64,000 nt of DNA from Zygnema cylindricum (lineage: Eukaryota; Streptophyta; Zygnematophyceae; Zygnematales; Zygnemataceae): contig JBBHKE010001022.1 of NCBI GenBank assembly GCA_037447655.1, positions 62,001 to 126,000 on the forward strand. Reading direction: 5' to 3'. Of this stretch, positions 59,495 to 64,000 are shown piece by piece (within the stretch, counting starts at the first letter, position 1; the number at the start of each line of letters is the position of its first letter). Below the pieces are notes generated by a model, which saw only the letters and a program-made list of their open reading frames with translations, was not told the origin of the DNA and did not search any database. Made by a program: the position numbers and the translations under genes.

Positions 59495-59622
59495 AAATGT
59501 ACACATGCATACATGCATACATACATACATACATACATATATACAGACATACATACGTACATACGTACATAACAGACACAGACATACATACATACTTGCA
59601 TACGTACATACGTACAGAGTAC
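59495..59622. repeat. ACAT/ACGT microsatellite
   Basis: Mostly ACAT (CATACATA) with GTACATAC variants, about 125 bp. Apparent Tyr/Val/Cys-rich or His/Thr-rich frames here are artefacts of the repeat. Confidence 0.9.
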
Positions 59623-59683
59623 GAACATGTACTTTGTTTCAAGTTTTCAACGTACAGTCAGACTGGTCTTCAGGTCGAAGTAA

Positions 59684-60635
59684 GGGTGCATCCCCATGTG
59701 TTAAAGTATAGACTTTAATCTGTCGTTTTCACCCAAAACGCAATTCCGTACGAGAAAAACTTTAGCCGTACAAAAAAATAATTTTTTAAAAGTACAGCAA
59801 ACGTCAAGCCGATACTTTGAATGTCCTGCATGTTTGTCGTCATCTTAAAAAAAATTGTCGTTTTCCTTTTTTCGACCCCCGGGCAAGAGAATTCAGCCAG
59901 TCAAACAACTTTATCAAAAATCACCTCGCGAGGTGATTTCAGAAGAAAGTACCCCCCAAACAACGAATGCAAAACGGTCCACGCACGCGACACACGAGTG
60001 GGAAAATTTTAGGACGAGGGAGAGGTACTCGCTATTTTTCTCCCTGCCCGTCAAGCGCATGTACGGAAAGACGAGGATGTACGGAAAAATCTGCAGGGGT
60101 CGCGGACCTCCACTTTCATTCATGGGTTCCTCGGTAGAATTTTGCGTCGTCGTCGCCTCTCCCCTCTCCCTCTCATACTATCACTTTTATCTCACACTTT
60201 TTAGAATGAGGCACGACAAAACTGGTATGAAATGAATGATATTTGAAAATAATTATTTTGAATACCTTTATGTATATCTTTATGGCAAGTAGAGCGAAAA
60301 AAGTAGAGAAAACGAAATCGGGTATCCATGGCCGAAAGTTCTTGAATCTGCGACGTCGACGTTGTCACAAGTGAGCGTGAACTCAAAGCCCTAAACATCT
60401 GCCATGTCACAAAATTACAAAAATCTAGCCGTCTACAACTGTCGCTATTTTTGTTGGCGTCACCAATTTCGTAGTCGTCGTCAACCGTCACAAAGTTGTA
60501 CCTACGTCTACAAATGTCACATTTTAAAGCTCCGATTTCATTTTCGCACATAGGGACGCTTTTCAAAGTAGTACGGAACACTTCACTACAGTCCAAAGTA
60601 TTTTTTCAAAGTATCGCTTACATGGGGACGTACCC
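59684..60635. mobile_element. PIF/Harbinger-like MITE, CCCCATGT group, inverted relative of the 22,586 element
   Basis: Ends GGGTGCATCCCCATGTG and ACATGGGGACGTACCC, with TAA at the left and TTA at the right (an imperfect duplication). The interior CGTCACAAAGTTGTACC, CGTCTACAAATGTCAC is the reverse of the 22,586 element. About 950 bp, non-coding. A 22-bp palindrome lies at 59,918. Confidence 0.75.
59918..59939. repeat. perfect 22-bp palindrome centred on CTCGCGAG
   Basis: AAATCACCTCG is followed at once by its exact complement CGAGGTGATTT. Same core (CCTCGCGAGG) as the palindromes at 19,203 and 20,249. Confidence 0.95.
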
Positions 60636-60816
60636 TTAGGGTTTGGCACACCGGATGGCAGGGACCAAGTTTCCGGCGACTCCAGCGACCCCGGTCGCAT
60701 AAAAAAAAAAACGAAAATAATAAGGAAGGAATGAAATTCGGGAATTTTTTTTTTACACTCTTCTAAGCGTCACATAAGTTTTCTTGGACGGCTCTTAAAA
60801 CTGGACAAATACTCTA

Positions 60817-61316
60817 CACCGCGAATCGTAATTAGAGTAATGAAAAAATTAGAGTACAAAAACTTAAAAAAACAATTAGAGTAATGAACCCTAGTTTATG
60901 TGATAGAGTTGTTTCAACTATGAAAATTACTCTAATTTATTTAAGTACTCTAATTTGGCACGCTAATATCCTCTACTGTAAATAAGGTATTCGTAAAGAA
61001 TTTGGCAAAAGGTACATTTTATCGTCACTATGATGTTTGCACTACGGGGATTGTTAAAACGCAGTTACATGATAACGTCCTGTATTAAATCATTTTTTGT
61101 ACTTTTTTACTTAATTAAGTACAGTTTTGCACGGTCGGAGGTCGTCCGTACTCCGCACTATTTAAAACGAACTATATTAGAATTAAAAACGCTAATTAAA
61201 CTTTACCTTAAATAGAATAATGAAAAAAATAGAATCATTCACTCTATTTCATGTGATAGAGTCAGAATTTCGAGCGACCGATTTAGAGTAATTTACTCTA
61301 ATTACGATTCGCGGTG
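60817..61316. mobile_element. TA-flanked MITE, CACCG-end family, 500 bp
   Basis: Ends CACCGCGAATCGTAATTAGA and TCTAATTACGATTCGCGGTG, flanked by TA on both sides (60815-60816 and 61317-61318). TIRs are nearly perfect over 23 bp or more, making this the best-preserved copy of the family. The interior has repeated AATTAGAGTA. Confidence 0.88.
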
Positions 61317-61522
61317 TACAGTACCTTGTGTGACGCCAAAAAAAGGTTTCAAGATTCAAATAAATTCCACGGTTAATTTTCGTGAAGCTTTTTTTTTTTT
61401 CCGTCAAACAAAATTATTGGCCCCAAAGAATACCGGAGGCTGGCGCAATCCTTTAGCTATCGTGACAACCACAACTATTTTTGTCGGTCGTCGATTTTGC
61501 TCTACGTTCAGGTTCAAAATAC

Positions 61523-61655
61523 TAGTGTTGTGTATCGGTAAAAAACTTATGGCGATAACACCAATACCGATAGTTATCGGTTATGGAACGGTCAGAGGTC
61601 CCGATGTATCGGTCCGAGACCAACAAATTCCATATCGGCGATAACTTAAAAATAC
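61523..61655. mobile_element. truncated hAT-type MITE end
   Basis: Begins TAGTGTTGTGTATCGGTAA, matching the left end of the element at 25,758, followed by GATAACACCAATACCGATAG. Only about 130 bp of family sequence is recognisable and no right end was found. Confidence 0.7.
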
Positions 61656-61743
61656 CGAACATATTTTAATTATTAGGTTTTAGTTAGAACAATAAGTATG
61701 AACCTTTGTGTAGCGGCCTCTTTTTCTTCATTTTTTTTGTCAC

Positions 61744-62805
61744 GTGTGGCTAATTTACATGGAGGGCAGCATCCAGTCGTATAGGCGACAGCGTAGTGTC
61801 TTGTTGGATCGTCGTCGCTACCCTCCATTACCTCGGCGTAGTCTACGACGTCGGCCAATAGTACAAAGGGAAGAGGTACGAAGGGATGGAGTGGGAAGAG
61901 AAACACCCACGAGGGAAAGGCAAATACCGAGGGGGGTAGAGAGGGAAAGAGATGTCACGGAAACCGTGATAGGAGAAAGGGGTACAGCGGAGGAATTAGC
62001 GAGAGAAAGGGAGGCGGCCACTTCGCTACAAATCGGTTGGGTGCCGCTGGAGGGGAGGGAGCGTGAAAAGGAGGTGAGAGAAGAGGTAGAGATGGAAGGA
62101 TTTACATCGGTTGGGGGAGGAAAGGAAGAGTCAAATTTGGATGAGGAAGTGAAAGAGGGAATTTTACTGGAGGAGGGTTGGGTGCCGCCAGAGGGGAGGG
62201 AGCGTGAAAGGGAGGTGAGAGAAGAGGTAGAGATGGAAGGATTGACACCGGTTGGGGGAGGAAGGGAATAGTCAAATTTGGATGAGGTAGCAAAGGAGGG
62301 GATTTTACCAGTGGAAGGAAGGGAGGAAAGAGGAGAATCAGTAAATGTGATGAGGGGCGAGGCAGTAGAAAGTGAGATGATTATGGGAGAAAAAGTTCCA
62401 TTACAGGAAAAGGGTGGAAAGACGGTAATGGGTGTAGACAAGGGGGAGATAGAGGCGACGGTAAATGAGGGTGAGGGAAGTGAGGCGCGGGAAAATGTAA
62501 AAAAAAAAAAGAGAAAATTAATACTTCTTGATGAAGGCGTCGAGGAGGAAAATGGTGGGGGTTTTAGGGAAGATAATTTGTTGAGTGAGGAGAGGGAGGG
62601 GAAGACAAAATTGGGAGAGGAAAGAAAGGGAAAGGAGGCGATGGTTGAAGAGGGTGGGTTTAGTGAGGATAGGGGAAGATTAGGTAAAAAGAGAAGGATA
62701 CTAAAGAAAAAATTAATAGGCTATTGTGAGACCGTGGAGGAGGAAGAAGTGGGGGAGAGGCGAACGTCGACAAAGGTGGGGGAATTGACGCACGAAAAAA
62801 AATAG
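61744..62805 (+). pseudogene. acidic low-complexity ORF with a 141-bp internal repeat, one nonsense codon
   Basis: One frame of 354 codons from ATG at 61,744, broken by TAG at 62,269. It is rich in Glu, Arg and Gly. A 47-residue unit (GWVPLEGREREKEVREEVEM to VKEGILLEE) is present twice with a period of 141 bp. The stop arises where the first copy has GAAGAG and the second GAATAG, so a single substitution explains it. A basic stretch KKKKRKLILL follows. No known family is recognised. The frame shifts relative to the next ORF. Confidence 0.45.
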
Positions 62806-62840
62806 GTAGGAAAAAGGAGATAGCAAAGGGTAAGCGTAAA

Positions 62841-63793
62841 GTGAAAGATGACAATGAGGAATTATACGTCCCCTTGTCTTCGGATAGTGACGAGAGCATC
62901 AAGGACGGTGAAGAACCGCCGGAAGACAAGCCGGAACCCGAAATTTTGGAACCCACCGACATTGTGGTGTGGAAAAACGAGGATGATCCCACCACCGAGG
63001 ACGAACAAACACCGGATAGTGAGGAAAAACAACGTGAGGAGGATTTTGATGATGACGACGACGTGTTCGGAGCGCCTCCCACGCCGAATAAGGAGAGAGC
63101 CATTGTAATGGCTCCTCCGCATCCTCAACCTCCATACCCGGTTGAGCATCCCGATTGGTATTTTCCTCCTCCCACAGGAGGGGAGGAAATGGACAGTTTC
63201 GTGCCTCGACCCGAGCATTATATTCCGGTTGCCGAATGGCCGGAACACTGGAGGTATGGTGAACTCCGACCCCTAGACCCGGAAGCGAATCCTTTTCCCC
63301 AAATTCTCGACATCCCCCCCGATGTCACCGCACATCCAACATGGTTGTTTATCTCGCTTGAGGACCGAGGCTCAACCTTTGGCCATATAAGGCAATTTGA
63401 TCCGGCGGATCCCCGATTAACGTAGGTTGTTCGTGGGAAGGACGGTTTTCGGGTAAATGTCCCGGAGTTGCTACGTCATCATCATCCGTGGGATCCGCGG
63501 CTATACTATATCCTAAAATTTTGTAGAGTAACTCCCGAGGTACTTACTCTCCGAGATGCTCGTACGACGATATTGCAAAAGTTTCGCAATGTCGAAGTAC
63601 CACGCCCTCGCCTATGGGAAATACACAGGGTTCTGCCACCGTTTAGGCCACCTTCACCTCTGTGAGGAGAGGATTTGCCTTTAATATTCGCGGCACTAAC
63701 TGAACAATTAGCTGCTCAACAAGAACAAATAAGAGCGGATCGAGAGCAATTGACGAGGCTCACACGGGCATTGTCGAATAAAAAAAAACGGTA
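62841..63793 (+). pseudogene. acidic/proline-rich ORF of unknown family with two in-frame stops
   Basis: One frame from 62,841 to TAA at 63,791-63,793, interrupted by TAG (63,423) and TGA (63,662). It starts acidic (FDDDDDVFGAPPTP), then a Pro/Trp-rich part (HPDWYFPPPTGGEE, WPEHWRYGELRPLDP), then an Arg-rich segment, and ends with a coiled-coil-like LTEQLAAQQEQIRADREQL and KKKR. This layout recalls gag- or domesticated-element proteins, but I cannot assign a family. It may continue the ORF at 61,744 after a frameshift near 62,806-62,840. Confidence 0.45.
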
Positions 63794-63927
63794 ATTAGTA
63801 TGTATTTCTTTCTAACTCTTACTCCATTATATCACTTCCCATGTTTCAACCACTCACTTACTTGTTTAATGTCATCGCTGAATCTTGAAATGGCTGCAAA
63901 TACTTCAACCAGCGTGGTCCAACATTG

Positions 63928-63945
63928 GTCGCTAAATTTAGCGAC
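63928..63945. repeat. 18-bp perfect palindrome GTCGCTAAATTTAGCGAC
   Basis: A perfect inverted repeat. A partial copy (GCCGTCGCTAACCAA) follows 13 bp later and could pair with TTGGTCGC, giving a larger stem. It may be the end of a transposon 3' of the pseudogene. Confidence 0.6.
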
Positions 63946-63976
63946 GACTGCAGGCCGTCGCTAACCAAATTATATT

Positions 63977-64000
63977 TGTAATATATATATATATATATAT
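63977..64000. repeat. TA microsatellite at the window end
   Basis: Runs of TA to the last base of the window. Confidence 0.9.

Noticed and set aside
59300-59720. Frames with Tyr-Val-Cys or His-Thr-Tyr repeats
   Set aside because: Direct translations of the ACAT/ACGT microsatellite.
430-60000. CRISPR array or bacterial operon
   Set aside because: The repeats are degenerate minisatellites or MITEs with no regular spacers. Introns and plant-type domains show eukaryotic DNA.

Overview
The window is eukaryotic nuclear DNA from a green-lineage genome, most likely a streptophyte (a charophyte alga or early-diverging land plant). The reasons are an RLCK-VII-type kinase gene, LRRs encoded on separate 72-bp phase-2 exons, a LysM plus papain-like protease fusion of a kind known from green algae, AT-rich long introns with GT-AG borders, and a heavy load of plant-type MITEs. 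The exact taxon is inference; a Chara-like genome would fit. No organelle or bacterial genes were seen.

Three multi-exon genes share the minus strand, so transcription runs from high to low coordinates. (1) About 57.8 (or 58.7) to 37.0 kb: a secreted or surface LRR receptor-like gene. It has a signal-peptide first exon present in two tandem copies inside a GC-rich repeat cluster, fifteen 72-bp LRR exons, and a C-cap plus EGF-like exon. No membrane span or kinase follows in the readable sequence. (2) 17,365 to 12,875: a complete six-exon RLCK-VII-like kinase of 363 residues. Its N-terminus is of the MG-x-x-C type, and the catalytic Asp and other key residues are replaced, so it is predicted to be a pseudokinase. 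(3) About 10.0 to 1.27 kb: a secreted mosaic protease ordered EGF, papain-like C1A peptidase, EGF, EGF, and about four LysM motifs. One extra base in a homopolymer breaks its frame just after the catalytic Asn.

Between genes 1 and 2 (about 18.5-36.4 kb) lies a transposon field. It holds PIF/Harbinger-like MITEs with TWA target duplications, a hAT-type MITE nested inside one of them with an 8-bp duplication, TA-flanked MITEs with CACCG ends, and a decayed BED/DUF659 hAT transposase. The transposase sits between two inverted arms of about 2.1 kb. Further MITE copies lie in introns of genes 2 and 3 and at 59.7-61.3 kb. Two copies of a tRNA-like SINE lie in introns of the LRR gene. The right end (61.7-63.8 kb, plus strand) holds a decayed acidic low-complexity ORF of unknown family.

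Taken together, a glycan-binding (LysM) protease, an LRR/EGF surface protein and a cytoplasmic RLCK lie side by side in one orientation. They may form a wall- or microbe-sensing neighbourhood, but that functional link is inference from adjacency only.
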